A DNA stretch of 64,000 nt from Cryptomeria japonica (GCF_030272615.1 NC_081405.1:470880008-470944007); one strand, 5' to 3'. Positions 1-12,698 are shown, numbered from the stretch's first letter. Numbers and translations: made by a program. Notes: generated from the sequence alone by a model not told the origin.

Positions 1-318
1 AGAGAAATCTTTCACAACAAGATGAGCCTTATACTTATCCACACTACCATCCGCTGCAAACTTGGTCTGATAGATCCACTTACATCGAACCATCTTTCTC
101 CCCTTAGGGAGATGGACTAAATCCCATGTGTTGTTCCTCATCAAGGAACTATACTCTTCCTCCATAGCTTGGTCCCACTCAGGAACCCCTGATGCTTCCC
201 AAAATGTATGTGGATCGAAAGTAGTAGAAATGAATGCATGTGGAAGATCTTGATGTTGTGATTGAGTTCTCCATGTATCTGAAGGATCCACAACAAGAGA
301 ACCCGCAAACTCAAGTGT
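1..318 (-). pseudogene. Element A reverse transcriptase, N-terminal fragment
   Basis: Continues in frame from the integrase after a TAG codon. The translation contains WEASGVPEWDQAMEEEYSSL, then NNTWDLV, then KWIYQTKFAADGSVDKYKAH, which is the characteristic N-terminal block of copia reverse transcriptase. The usual RLVAKGF block is altered here to HLVVKDF, so the copy carries missense decay as well as stops. The catalytic YVDD region would lie beyond the left edge. Confidence 0.85.
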
Positions 319-1308
319 CTATCGAGCCCAATGAGGTCTAGGTGGAGGTGGAGAACGAGGCTCCTCAACTGCAAGTGGACCCTGTGGAGGTGTAACCCTA
401 TGAGTTAGAGTTGAAGGAGCCTCATCATCTGAATCACTAGCATCACTATCCACAATGGAGGAAGGTGGAGGAGGTAGAGAGGCTAAGCTAGGAGAGCTTT
501 CCTCAAAGTGAACACTCCTCTCAATGAACACCTCATGTGTCTTAGGATCCATCAATCTATATGCCTTAACACCCTCAGGATATCCAACAAATATGCAAGG
601 CTGACTCTGAGGTTCCAATGCGTTGCGTTTCTGTGGAGGTATGCAAGCCCATGCTGGACACCCAAAGACTCTGAAATGTCTCACAATTAGTTTCCTACCA
701 ACCCAAGCCTCAAAAGGAGTAATACCTTGTAAAGCTTTGTGAGGAACCCAATTCTGGATGTGTGTGGCACAACTGATAGCCTCTGCCCAAAAGGCAGGAT
801 CGAGAGAACGTGCATGTATCATACAGCTAGCCATTTCTTTGAGAGTTCTATTCTTGCATTCTGCAACTCCATTCTGCTATGGAGTGTATGCGATAGAATG
901 CTGAAGATCAATCCCCTCAAATGTACAAAAATCCTCAAGTCTTTTGTTCACATATTCCCTTCCATTATCTATGTGAATAATCTTCACCATGTTCTTGGAT
1001 TGCTTCTCCAAACGAGTCTTGAAGTCCTAAAATCTATCAAATACTTCACTCTTATGAATAAGAAAGTAGACCCAAGTGAAGCAAGAGTAGTCATCAATGA
1101 AGGTGAGGACATAGCAGGCCTTACTAAATGAAGGTGCCAGAAATGGACCTGCTACATCACTGTGAACAAGTTGAAGAACTTCCAAAGTTCTCCAAGCTTT
1201 CCCTTTATCAAACTTTTCCTCAGGATGCTTGCCCATGGAACAACCTGAACATACACCCTTTGAAAAAATGATTTGAGGTAGACCTGTGACCATGTCTTTA
1301 GTGTTGAG
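319..1308 (-). pseudogene. Element A integrase
   Basis: Zinc-binding HHCC module: LWHERSGH gives the two histidines and CSGCSMGK the two cysteines, separated by a TAG codon. The catalytic core shows HSDVAGP (first Asp), HIDNGREY (second Asp) and NGVAECKNRT (Glu), so the D,D,E residues are all present. The C-terminal part (DPAFWAEA, FRVFGCPAW, IFVGYPEGVKAYRL) is a good copia match, followed by a proline- and acid-rich tail that links to reverse transcriptase. In-frame TAG codons sit after DRF, inside the conserved PQQNG motif and after HWAR. This enzyme would insert the cDNA; this copy cannot make it intact. Confidence 0.9.
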
Positions 1309-1755
1309 CTACTGAAGATAGCGGTAGTTGAGGTGACCAGACCGCTCATGCCATAGCTTGCTTTCTAAATTTGAATGAGTAAGCAAGGCCCTAGAAGGTG
1401 AACTTGGCACAAAGTGGGAGAATGAATAAAGCCTTGAGTTGTCATTGACTTGTCCCACTGCTACCAAGGCATCATCATCAAGTTCCTTTACCACAACTGA
1501 ATCTAGTGTAAACTCAACCTTTTTCCCATTCCCATAGTGAGTGATTTGGTAGATAGAGAGAAGGTTGGTAGACAAGTTAGGAACATAGAGAACATTCTCA
1601 AATGTTCCATCATCCACGTCAACTAAACCTTTCCCTTCAACCTCTACTTGTGTATCATCACCTATGTAAATATGAGGTACCTTAGATGGCTCCAATGAAG
1701 AAAACTGCTCCTTTGTAGAACCCATGTGATATGAGGCACCTGAGTCAAGTATCCA
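1309..1755 (-). pseudogene. Element A aspartic protease and pre-integrase region
   Basis: The protease active site WILDSGASYHM is intact (Asp codon at 1744-1746) but is preceded directly by a TAG codon. Downstream come a beta-rich segment (VEVEGKGLVDV, FENVLYVPNLSTNLLSIYQI) typical of copia proteases and the GAG-pre-integrase stretch ending LWHERSGH. In the family the protease is active as a dimer and cuts the Gag-Pol polyprotein. The assignment is secure; function in this copy is not expected. Confidence 0.88.
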
Positions 1756-1889
1756 CTATTGTGAAGAACTTGTTGTAGCCACAAATGCTTGCCCTTTTCC
1801 CTTAGACTGTGAGGAAGAGGAAGGAGATGAATCCTTCTTTGTGTAGGCCGATGGCAAGTTGATGTTGTTTTACTTAAGAAGATTAGTTA

Positions 1890-2747
1890 ACTCATCAACT
1901 TGCTTTGTGTGGCATCGATACTCATCATGACCATATTTCTTGCATTATGCAAAAGTTGGCTTATCCTTCTTAGGTGGTGTCCCCTTCTTGGAAGAGGATG
2001 AAAAATTGCCTTGTGATGGAGAGGATGATTGTCCTTTTTCCTGTTGTGGCTGTGACTTAGATTGCTTCTTCTTCTTGTTGGAATCTTTGCCTTGACTTCC
2101 TTGATTCCCTTGATTAGCCACCAAAGCCTTGGACTTTGAAGAATTGAGAAACCCCATGTTCAACAACTTAGATTGTTCCAATATAAACATTTTTGTGAAA
2201 GCATCAAATGAAGGCATAACATAGGAACTCCCCACTGTCAAACGATGAGTTTGGAAGCTAGACACAAATGTTGCATATTCTAGTGCAAGCTTGTCCAACA
2301 AGTTGAATATCAACTGAGCATCCTTTTTGTCAATTCCACAATCCTTAAGCTTTGCTCTTAGCTCATTTTCTTTGGTGAGATAATCTTGGATTGTATCAAA
2401 ACTCTTGGGATCCAAGTTGGTGAGCTTATTGTCAATCTTATAACCTCTGATTTCATCAACTTGACCATACAATTTCTGAAACATATCCCAAGCATCTTTG
2501 ATTGTAGTACACTTTTCAATATGAAAGATGAGGTCATATGATACATACTTGTGCAAAGTTCCAAGAGCCATGCAATTCTTAGTGAGCCATTCTATTGAGC
2601 ATTAGGATCAGCCATATGATCAGGTGGTGCTGCTATTGTTCCATCTATGTAATGCGTGAGACCTTTTTCCATTAATTTGCTCCATACTTTAATTTTCCAT
2701 GATGCATAATTATGTGGAGTTAAAGGTGGAAATTTATGAGGACTCAT
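1890..2747 (-). pseudogene. Element A gag (UBN2/retrotran_gag type)
   Basis: The likely start is the Met at 2745-2747, giving MSPHKFPPLTPHNYASWKIK, the usual copia Gag N-terminus; an upstream Met at 2795 is in frame but less likely. A TAG and a one-base frameshift occur near 2575-2592. The body (WDMFQKLYG, LRAKLKDCGIDKKDAQLIFN, LALEYATFVSSFQ) matches copia capsid-like Gag. A Lys/Ser/Gln-rich tail leads to a zinc knuckle, CKKYGHDEYRCH, whose first Cys is replaced by Phe and which is preceded by a TAA codon, so the knuckle is broken. Confidence 0.85.
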
Positions 2748-3600
2748 TGCAACAAAAATGAAAGAGCACAAGGAAAGAGAGGCACAATCACACAAGACAC
2801 CCCACCAAATTCACTCAATCAAAGACCCCCCCCAAAAGTGATGATTTAGCACTTTATACTTAGTGCATGTACAATGGACCACTTGCAAAAAATGGCAAAG
2901 TGGACTTCTGATTTCAATTTTACAACTGCCTCAATAAGGCCAAAAGAGACTCAAACTAATAATGCAAGAGATCTAAACTAAGATCCAAACAATTTACAAG
3001 TACCAAATAGGCCAAATAAGACCAATATTTGAAAGTACAATTGCTACTTAAAATCTCTAAAATCTGATCATAGATTATGAAAGTAGATGAAAAAACATGC
3101 ACTTTCAAAAAAAACAGCACTTGAAAAGGAGGTCGTATGAGCTCAAACAAGGCCTTTGAAGTTGCAGAATTAAGGATTGGACAGGTACAGCTGAGAGAAT
3201 CTGAAAATTCCAAAAACCCTATGCACCAAAACTAGAAAATAACCACACCACTGCAAAGAGCATGAAAAATTAGCCCAAATCAAAAAAAATTGCACCCAAA
3301 AAGGAGCAAAATTGAGCAAGTTATGGGCCTCCAAAGTTGACCCAAAAATCCAAACTGCTCAACGGAGAGGGGTCTAAAAATTTACAAAGAAAATGCTGAA
3401 TGGATGGTGACTGGGTGCTGCTAATTGGGCACTGACTGTTGCACTACTGACTGGATAGAAGGTACGGATCCCAAAAATAAAAATTTCAAACTGGAAAATA
3501 ATTTTCAGAATTTTTTTTTTTTGAAAAAAATCCAAAAATTATGTACCATACTGCCCGAATTAGGCAGAAAATTTCCTCCACATCCAAAAATTGATTTTCT
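2748..3600 (-). other. Element A untranslated leader
   Basis: Lies between the primer-binding site and the gag start. A-rich on the plus strand with homopolymer runs near 3509-3530. No convincing coding frame. About 850 bases is long for a copia leader, and it presumably holds packaging signals; that is inference. Confidence 0.6.
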
Positions 3601-3611
3601 CTCTAATACCA
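3601..3611 (-). other. Element A primer-binding site
   Basis: Reads TGGTATTAGAG on the minus strand directly after the LTR end. This is the usual TGGTATCAGAG initiator tRNA-Met complement with one C-to-T change. Confidence 0.85.
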
Positions 3612-4062
3612 TGTGAGATTTTGCCAAGATCAAGGGCACAATGAAAAGTATTAAAATAGAGACAAAAGAATGACAAGAACAAACTGTACTCTCATCAATA
3701 TGAAAATGGTCAACTAGATTCACCAATACAATGAATATAGGCCTTCTTATATAGGCAAGGCCAAATGGATGTATGAGCACACAATCATGACATGTGGCTC
3801 AATGAGAAACAAGGGTAGGTAAGAAATACTAGGGGTAGGTAGGAGAAATAATATAATATTCCACAAGAGGTGGATGACCCACCGAATGTGGAGTGTAACA
3901 GCAAAATAAGACCACAAAAGGTGGAATTTCTCCTACAAGCTCTATCCCTATGTGCACACTTCCCTAAGTATCTCAAATCCAAACTACGAAGAAATGCATT
4001 ATCCTAAGTTAACTTAAGTAAAGTGTAATAATATCCATAATGAATAATTATTTACACCAACA
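3612..4062 (-). repeat. Element A 5' LTR
   Basis: 451 bases, TGTTGGTGTAAATAATTA at its 5' end and CTCACA at its 3' end on the minus strand (TG...CA), abutting the primer site. A TATA-type box is at 3746-3755. Only one LTR is in the window, so the outer boundary rests on the TG/CA rule alone. Confidence 0.75.
3746..3755 (-). promoter_or_regulatory. TATA box in element A LTR
   Basis: Minus strand CCTATATAAG, inside the LTR about 135 bases before its 3' end, as expected for the U3/R junction. Confidence 0.55.
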
Positions 4063-5169
4063 CATACATATATGTACAAACACGGTAAACAGACTGGTGA
4101 AGGAGAATCATGACTTTTCGTGTCTCACTGAAATGAGTGACGAGAAATCATCTCCTCACACCCCATACACTTTCCACACATACATGACAACATATACATA
4201 ATACAACTCACAAGTGAAGCAAATGTGTTAATCCATCATTAGTAACACATAAATAAACTTAACATGTCATCAATAATAAGATACAATGCCGAAGCGGAGT
4301 TTACAACTACTCATCAATAAACAATAATGTATAATCATATTCACCAATCACATTTTGAAGCATCATACTAGAATAAAGCATCACAATCAAAATAAATCAA
4401 CCATCCACGCAATCCATTGCAAAGTCATCCATGGTCAATGAGGTCAAAAAGGGTCTGAACAAGGTAGGGGTACTACACATCCCACTATTTCTCCACAAGC
4501 CAAAATGCCTACACACGGACCTAACACACACCTTCCTCATTCCAAACAAAGACAACATAACACCTCGTTTCATCATCATATGTATTTATTATCATAATGC
4601 ATATAATCTACAAGATATTCATACACCTCTACATCATATCACTTCTAGACCAACATCCAAACTATCAACAAGTTTAACACCAATATCAAAACTCAACCAG
4701 ATCACTATAAGACCATACGCTTTTGTATCATGTCACTTTCAGACCAATATCCAAATCACCAACAATTTTGACATCAATGACAACATAAACCTATATGTGT
4801 AACAATTACACCTTCTTATAGGTTGGAATAAGAATCTCCAAAAAATAAGAGATACTCTTATATGTGTCATAGACTATCAATAAAAAATGTAAGGATCATC
4901 TTACACATCTCATACTAACTGATTCTTGCATCCAAAATGATCCACCCTACTTTTAGCCCTTATATTTTTCATAGAATTTTTCATAACATCACTAAAAATA
5001 GGCTTTCCATGTTATACCACTTGATGGGTATCTTTTGACAACTAATAACACGATTTTAAAGGCTCCTACATATGAAAAAAGTGCCAACTCATAAAACCCA
5101 CACCCCTTATGGTGGAGCACAATTATTTAATTGCATAAATATCAAATAACCATGAAAAAATATAAAATA
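4063..5169. other. No gene recognised
   Basis: Short frames here look random. There is an imperfect direct repeat of about 55 bases, copies near 4632 and 4726 (shared blocks such as accaa-atccaaa and caacaa-ttt). Nothing else to support. Confidence 0.5.
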
Positions 5170-5174
5170 ATAAT

Positions 5175-6722
5175 TGTGTGCTAGAAATGTGGGATCATCC
5201 TCCAATGGGAGAAAACACCTCAAACACACACATGAAACATTGTATTAGAGCTAGTAATCACAAAAAACATGTTAGTGAACCAAAAACTCTCAAAATCGTT
5301 CCATGCTCCTTTATCCCTTAAGATTCAAGATGGCTCTTACTTGGAAGAGCACTTGATCTCTTGGATGTCAACCTAGAGAATGAGACTTAAATGATGATTC
5401 TATGATCAAAATGAATGTAACTAAGATCCTAGTGAGTGGTGAGATGATTATATGAATGAAATCTAAGGATGCAAGATGAAAAGCTAGTTATGATCAAGAT
5501 CATGGACATGATATGAGGCTAAGTTAATTCCAAATTGAATATTATGATGAGCTCATTAAGCTAGATGAAGATGAAAAAGTATGTAATCGATATGCAATTT
5601 AGGCTAAATGATCTAAAACATAATGCAATTAATCTATTTTCTATGATGCTAATGCTAGAAGACTTAGATGCTTGAAGATGACAAATGAGCTCCTTGATAA
5701 CCTGCAAAATGACTATAATTTGGATGCACAAGATTGGGATGCTTGAATTGAAGAAATGAGCTTTATTTATAAGCAAAATAGAGAAATGGATGGTTGAGAT
5801 TGAGTAATCTCAACAAGGGCTAGTATTGAAAGTTATCAATCCATGGGAGATATTAATCCAATCCCAAGTTGACAAATGTCACCTTGAGAGGGCTTGAGAA
5901 GATGCTAAATAGGCATCAGATGCTAAGCAATCAATTAGGGATAACCTCAAGGAGTGACATCATTGGATAATGTCATTAACCAGGGAGGCATGCTATTACC
6001 CAAGAGGTAAACTCTTGTGCAATATGGGAAAATGTTTAAAGCGACAACCATAATGGCTAAGGGGTGTGGGCTTGTAAGAGGTATTAAATGTCTTTTGAAG
6101 ACTTTAGAGGCTAACTTTCCCAAAGAGGAAAACCACTAGTGGTTTATGTAAGAGCCTTACATGTTTGGAAGACTCAACAAGTTAACTTGTTGAAATAGAT
6201 AAAGTCTTAAATGCATTTTAAAGACTTAATTCCAAATTTGGAGAAGTGAATCCCCCAAATTTAGGGAAAGGACATGATTAGGAGATTAGACATGATTAGG
6301 ATAGGTTTAGGATGTTTCTAGAAGGATGATTATGGAGGCAAGTGGGAGATGTAGGAGAATGCAAGTGGGTGAGGGAAAATAGGATTTTTAGTTAAATTAA
6401 AATGATTTAATTTAGCCAAAAGGGATGCAACTTGCATTTGTAGGATTTTGCAAGTGTCGGGGATTTACAAATAAATTTTAATTTACTTAAATACAAAAGG
6501 GGATTTTAATTAAATGTAGATTTAATTAAAATGGGAAAGGGGATAAATGGAGATTTTTAATTAAATGTGAATTTAATTAAATGGCTTAGATAGAAGAAGG
6601 GGAATATTAATCAAATATTTAATTTGATCAATGGCCAAAATAGATTTAATTAATGGGAAAATTAATAATGATTAAGTGAATAAAATTTATTTAATTAGTT
6701 GTGCAAGTTTTAGGTATCTACA
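5175..6722 (+). repeat. Element M: probable solo LTR
   Basis: 1548 bases starting TGTGTGCTAG and ending GGTATCTACA, flanked by ATAAT at 5170-5174 and 6723-6727. A TATA-like stretch (ctttatttataagc) near 5761-5774 suits plus orientation. No internal coding region or second LTR is seen. Because the flanks are AT-rich and ATAAT-like strings are common, the duplication could be chance; the ...GGTATCTACA end is typical of plant Gypsy-type LTRs but no pol is present to confirm class. Confidence 0.5.
6370..6720. repeat. AT-rich TTAATTAAA-type motif block
   Basis: Repeated short palindromic strings (ttaattaaat, gatttaattaaa, tttaattagt) separated by purine-rich spacers such as gggaaagggg. It forms the 3' fifth of the proposed solo LTR M. 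Confidence 0.6.
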
Positions 6723-7004
6723 ATAATAAATAAACAATATGGAATTACTAAGGTTGAGACAACTCAATTCCCAACACCCTAATGGACAAGCAACTCCATA
6801 TTGTCTATCCTTTGGTTCATGATTCTTCTTTAAATTTAGGTAAATGTTTGGACCTTGTTATTGTAGATTCTATTAGGGACCTAAGAGGAGCCTCCCTTAA
6901 GGATAAAAATAAACCTAATGCTTCTCCTTTGCCTTAGATTGGTTCTTGAAAGAAAATTAGGATGACCTGTTTGGGTCAAACTTCTCTTCATTATGTCTTC
7001 GGAC

Positions 7005-7290
7005 ATGTAGTGTCACGGTTAAAACACTTTGTTGGTGAAGTGGCCACCAAAGTTCAAACCCCTGCTGAGCCATTGTGCTCACAGGCCTTGTGTCTTTGAT
7101 GGGCTATTGTACTCATGGGTTTGAACAAGTGAAGTATGGGGATGAGGTCCCCCATTTGTGGCCTCACCGGTTCATAGCTTCAAGTCAAAAGTGTTTCATG
7201 TGGAGCTAGAGGGCATGTCATGCCAGCATCAATGATCACGTTAAATTTTTTACCAAGCAATAATTTTTTTTAAAAAAAAATTATCTTCAT
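7005..7290 (+). mobile_element. SINE-like tRNA-derived segment
   Basis: A-box-like TAGTGTCACGG at 7008-7018 is followed 44 bases later by a B-box-like GTTCAAACCCC at 7052-7062, the spacing of an internal RNA polymerase III promoter. The stretch between (ggttaaaacactttg) is also SINE-like. A T- then A-run near 7265-7283 could be the tail. Ends and target duplication were not resolved. Sequence just upstream (6830-7000) could be a decayed LINE but this is not firm. Confidence 0.4.
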
Positions 7291-7299
7291 TGTTCTTCA

Positions 7300-8427
7300 A
7301 GAGAGGTTTGGATTCAAACCTCTTTGACTATGTTGGTTATTTTTATGTTGTTGTACTATTATTTATCTTTTTGGGGCCTTTCTTATCTTAAGGCTAGTTA
7401 CTATGTGGTTCCTAGTTTTATGTTGTAGTCTATTTTGTTGTATAAGGTTTCAAGGTCCTTTCAAAACACTCTTTGATTGATAACTCCAATCAAAATAATT
7501 CATCTTAATAAAAAATATTCTCTTTAGTCTAAAAAGGGGGCGATGAATTTAGATTATTCAAAATCATTGATGTAGTATGCAGATGTTTTTTTCCTATTAC
7601 TTTGTATTTCCTCTTTATGTTTAAAATAAAGAATATTGGTCTTTTATTTCAAGATCAATTCAATATGATGATTTGAGAGTAGATTAAGGCAACACTAGGC
7701 TAGGATTTTTGATACCAAAATGTTTGAATCAATTAGAATCGAATAAGAATTAGCATCCAAGTAAAGTTTGTTCTCTCAAATGCCTAAATATAATTTTGTC
7801 TCAATATTAAAAATAAATAAAATGTTCTAGAATTATTTATAGGCGTAGAATTGGGTTTGAGGTCACTATAAATAAATTGAGAACATAAAATATTAGAAAT
7901 CAAGGTAAATGATTCCAAAACATACCTATAGGACTAGTCATCATAATGAGTGCACAAATATTGGGTAGATATTGCAAAGTAGGTATTTTCCAACCTTACA
8001 CTACTAAAGAATATTTACTATTGTTCTAATATTTTTTTCCACTTCTTATTTTGTCTCTTGAATAGAGATATCAATTCCCTATTGACCTTTTTATTTGCTT
8101 TCCTTATATTATTTGCAGCATAATATACATTTTTTTAGTTATACTTGCTCTATCTTGTTTATTATTTTATTGGCATTATGTATAATATCTTGTAAAAAAA
8201 ATTTAATATATCAAAATTCCATGGATTTTTTGTGCATTAATATTGGTTATTCATAAGTAGAACAATATATAATCCATCTATATCCAAAACATTAAAAAAC
8301 TAAGCATAAAACACATTTGTCTATGTTGAGATTGAAATCTTCAAAATTTTGACAATTCTTACCCTCTTTGTTAGTGCCCTTGATATTCTTTACCTAAACT
8401 TGTAGTTGTTTGGGTAAATCTATGATG
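7300..8427. other. No gene recognised
   Basis: AT-rich, no sustained frame on either strand, no clear repeat boundaries. The first 200 bases resemble the 3' end of a non-LTR element (pyrimidine-rich, ending in aataaaaaat near 7507-7518) but without coding support. Confidence 0.45.
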
Positions 8428-8432
8428 GTAAA

Positions 8433-8755
8433 TATTGATTTTTTCAACACAAGAATACAAGATAAAAACAACAAACTAGAGCACCTTCCACAAATGAAAG
8501 TAGCAAGAAAAATATATCATATTCCTCAAAAGAAAAGCTTACATAATGAAATTAAAATGTATAATGATGTACTTATATATAAAGCACACAGATGCCCTTA
8601 GCTAAATTTAAGAGAACTAAAGTGCAAGCATGAGGAGAAAAAATACCTTAACTCTAGCTAAACTAGATCCATAACTAAGAGAAGTTAAGCAACTAGAAGC
8701 ACAACTAAGTGAACTTAAGAAAAAAAGTATGATTAGTTGTTAAAATTCTATAACA
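8433..8755 (-). repeat. Element B 3' LTR
   Basis: 323 bases, aligned by eye to 14240-14268 plus 22316-22601 and to the LTRs of J (shared block caacaaactaga-caccttccac). Followed by CCTCCCCTTAA (8756-8766), the complement of a polypurine tract. Its first dinucleotide has decayed from TG to TA. Confidence 0.75.
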
Positions 8756-8982
8756 CCTCCCCTTAATTGAAATTTAGGGTGAAGTAAAAACCTCTAAATT
8801 CATGAATGCAAAAATGAGTCTTGACAATAAATACTTGATTAGGTACCCATGTACAAACCAATAAAAAGCAATGCAACTCTCAGAAACAAAGAAAAGGAGG
8901 AAAACCCAATGGGAGAAAAATCCTCTCCACCAGAGAAAAAGAATGAAGGACTATGAAGCCTCCAAAAAATTATGCCCCAATA

Positions 8983-9353
8983 GAATAGGAACATGAAGAA
9001 CATCCTCGAAACACAAAGAAGTTGTAGAAAATTGTCAAATAATGACTACTATAGTGTTGAATGAAGAACCTCCTCTAAAACCAAGATGTTGATCATGATC
9101 TAGAAGAAAAGAATATTCTTGAGTGCCCCCAAAGACACTAAAACAATTAGATGGAAAACAAATGCAAAATATCTAGTAATCAAAGATACATATATGGCAC
9201 ATGAATATACATGAGTGACCACAACAACACTACTCAACCATGCAAGAGTAAACTATTAGTTAAAAATATAGGTGCCAATAGTCTAAAGAACTAAGCATCT
9301 AAGGATAATTCACCTCCACTAAAATGGAATGCAAGAGTGTCTAGATGATAAAA
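8983..9353 (-). repeat. Element B internal tandem duplication, copy 1
   Basis: About 370 bases that recur at 12730-13094 (shared starts at gaataggaacatgaagaa, shared ends at ggtaaaa/gataaaa). The two copies were adjacent before element H inserted between them. Confidence 0.7.
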
Positions 9354-12300
9354 TGTAGTGCCCTTCCCTGATTCATATTTTTTTTGTGCATTGATAGAAT
9401 TGCTTAGATTCTATCATGTTGTTTTAATTGATACTTATGTCTTTATTTATATCTCAGATGCCTATAGTTTATGCTAGACATTTCATATCAAGATGTTTGA
9501 TACATTATGATTTATGTGGATGATGATATATCCTAGATTATTATGACGGTTGGATTTATATTTGGTGGTCTATATGCACTTATTATATATGTGTGGTTTA
9601 TATTACTTATGATGATATAAGGATATCTTGCTAGTGCTAACCCCACCTCATGATTATATTGGATGAGATGATGATATGATTGTTGTGATTGTTTTACTAT
9701 TGCGTTCATGGAAGAGATGATGTGATACCACTCATTACAGCATGATATGATGTCGTGATTCTCTTTCACTTGTCTGATTATTTTGGAATATATACAAATG
9801 TACATGTTTTTTTGTGGATATTGGCAGTTGTAGGATTGCAAGTACTAGACATAGACTCCACTTGGTCTCACAGGTCTGAACTTGTCTTTAATCCCAATGG
9901 CAAGTTGATCGGACATGACATGAGTTCCTTATATACAATCTAGGCTTAATTTGATACCTTGTTAGTTTAGTGTCTTGGCTTGAGTCACCTTGCTAAGCAT
10001 CATGGGGTATTTTATCCTACCCTATGTTGGGTTTCTTTGTGGAGATGTGATTATTAACTAATTAATAATTAATTGGTCCATATAGTTTATTAATATTAAC
10101 AATTAATATTAAATATTAATGTGTAATTATATTATCAAGGTTTATTACTTATTAATATTATTTTGTGGTTTTATGTTTATTAAAGCCTTTGATTTATTTA
10201 TTTATTGTTTATGATTGTCTTTGAAGTTTTATGGAGTCTACTTCCTTGTTGTGCTTATATGTGTATCATGCTCTACCTTATGAAGATTGTGAATGGGTTT
10301 GAGACTCTTCAAAGGGATTATGTCTTCGTGTTGAGTCCCGTGTGTTGCCGAAAGTTGATTCTGTGATTGATTTGAGAAACATATGCTATGCTCTATATCA
10401 ATTGTTTCGTAGTTGTATTTTTTCTTAATTTTGAAGTGTATTGTTCCCATCTTGATTGGTTTTGGCATCATTTTTATGAACACATTGTATTTTTAGGCTT
10501 AATCATAAAATTTATTTCCATTTCTGAGTCTTTTACCTCTCTATTGTGAATGCACTACTTTAACTATTATATGTGCTAGGGTTGTTGGTAAATACGTTAT
10601 ACTTGTGTTATATATGCACTATTATGTTTTGTGAATGTGTTTTTTGAGGGGGTATATGTGTTGCAAGAAGTGGGAAATACGCTATCTAGTTATGTAAATG
10701 TGTCAGACTAGTTCAAAAATGCATTATTTGGTCTTTTGAAAGCACTAAACTGGTTAATGAAAGTGTTATTCTATTATTCAAATGCATTGTACTAGTTAGT
10801 AAATGTGCTATATCAATCTTTGGATGTGCCAGACTACTATGTTTTCTTTCTGTGGTCATTTTTGCAATCTATGATGTTTTCTGTCAGTCATTTTTCTTTT
10901 TATGATTTTTACCAAAGGCTGTTTTTGAATTCCTGTGTTTCCTAGAGTTGGTTTATATGCACATATTTAGATTTATTGCTTGAAAGATGGATATTTGTGT
11001 TATTTAATGGTAGAGAAAGATTTTTCATGCCTTGCTTGGATTTGCATGATTTTATATGAGGCTCTTGATTGAAAGTAATTGTTATGAGATCATGCTATTA
11101 AGGCTTTATGATTTAGATGGATTTACATGGATCCTTGTATGGATGGTATTTGGAACTATGAAAAGAGCTTTGTTGTTTTATGTATGTGGTTTACCCTAAG
11201 GTCTTGGAACATGTTTAGGGAGAGTGAGATTTCAAGTGAGTGACGAGGTCATGAGAGATAGACTACCAAGTGGTTCCTTGTAAGGATACTTGGAGTTCTA
11301 GACCAGCAATAAATATCGTTGGAAGTTTTCTTTCTTAAACAACTGATAACTTAAATAATTAATTTAGATGGGATGGGTATTAGGATTTATCTAAACAAGA
11401 TAATAATTTGGTTTCATGCCCCACTCATGGACCTAGAGTGAAGACTTAGGATGAGCATGGGAAGGCCTTGGAGAAGGAAAACCAAACTCCCTTCATTCTC
11501 TCACAGGTTGATACGGTTCTACATGATTATTAGGGGTGTCGGGTGGAGACTCATGGTTTACCCTTCTTTGTGAGGATAGCATGCGATGACACTCTTCCCT
11601 AGATGTATCCTTGTTTCTTATGCCATATATTGTTGGTAGCCTCTAGGTGTTTTGTGCTTTTATTTAGCCTTGTGTTGTGATTTGGATTATTGTTCTTGTG
11701 GTTGCATTTTAGTTGTGATTTTTTTTTGTTCATGTTCCTTTCATTTTTTAGGTGTCAGCCTAGGTCTAGAGTATGTATGGGACCTCATGTCATTATCTAG
11801 AGCATGAGAGGTGGTTCCTTATTGGTTCCACATGGTCAGGTGGCTCGATGCCTTCTTCCATTCGAATGTTCTCTTCATTGGATTCTCATGAGTGTGGATG
11901 TGGATACTCTTTCTCTTTAGCTTGTGTTTGGTTTCTTGGAGAAGATTGTTGTATACTTTGGTATTGGAAAAGGAAATTTTATTGTAACCATGTATCATGA
12001 GATTTTCATATTCGTATATTGGAGATTATGTATCTTGGTGTGGAATATTATTGTAATCTTGTAAGATATGTTGTGTAATTGGATGGATTATTTTTATAAA
12101 TTGTAATATGATTCTTGTTGGTAAAAGTGGATGTTTTCTTATTATTCTTGCCTTAGTGGTTGTAATTATGCAATAAAATGTTGAATTTGTGCATTTATGA
12201 GAGTGGATTAGATATTCTTTAGATGATGGATATATGGAATAGGAACATTTGGATTGGTGTACTTAAAATGAATCTAAAGAATAATTAGTAGTTGGGATTA

Positions 12301-12698
12301 TAATTAGCATGTGTTCACGGTAGTATGGTTTAATGGATGATTTCTTATGTTCTTGGAAGAAGTAATGCCAGAAATAGAGGTTAGAAGGATTAGGTTATGA
12401 TAGAGTTAATATGATGCTATTTACATTCATGTTCTTAGCATTGTGCTAAGTAATGTCATTGAGATACCCTAGGGAATGATGATCTATGAGATGTTGTTTA
12501 TTTCCACTTGCATACTTATGTTCTTTTAATCATGCTTAGAGTTGATTGTGTGCATGTGTAATTGATGTTTAATTTAATAAGCATATATTTATGGTTATTG
12601 GGTTACATGTGTTGCATTAGTTTAATGTTTTAAAAAAAAAATCTCTATTTCTTTGTTAGTTGGTTAGTTTTCTCTAGGGTATTTTGGTGGGCATTACA
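9354..12698. repeat. Element H: very long solo LTR (3.3 kb)
   Basis: Starts TGTAGTGCCC and ends GGGCATTACA, a 10-base terminal inverted repeat with one mismatch, flanked by identical TAAAA at 9349-9353 and 12699-12703. The five-base duplication and TG...CA ends identify an LTR-type insertion. I see no direct repeat of one end near the other, no primer site, no polypurine tract and no coding frame, so it is best read as a single LTR left by recombination. Orientation is not established. Confidence 0.65.

Larger units (their letters stand above)
1..4062 (-). mobile_element. Element A: Ty1/copia LTR retrotransposon, 5' part, truncated by window edge
   Basis: Reading leftwards on the minus strand the order is 5' LTR (3612-4062), tRNA-Met type primer site, an untranslated leader of about 850 bases, gag, aspartic protease, integrase and the first part of reverse transcriptase. 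Integrase before reverse transcriptase is the Ty1/copia order. The rest of pol and the 3' LTR lie left of base 1. The copy is dead: I see six in-frame TAG and two TAA codons plus at least one frameshift. The target-site duplication cannot be checked because only one end is present; bases 4063-4067 (catac) flank the visible end. Confidence 0.9.

Noticed and set aside
4397-4802. Opposed frames of 60 and 123 codons
   Set aside because: Low-complexity plus-strand translation and no recognisable motif on either strand.
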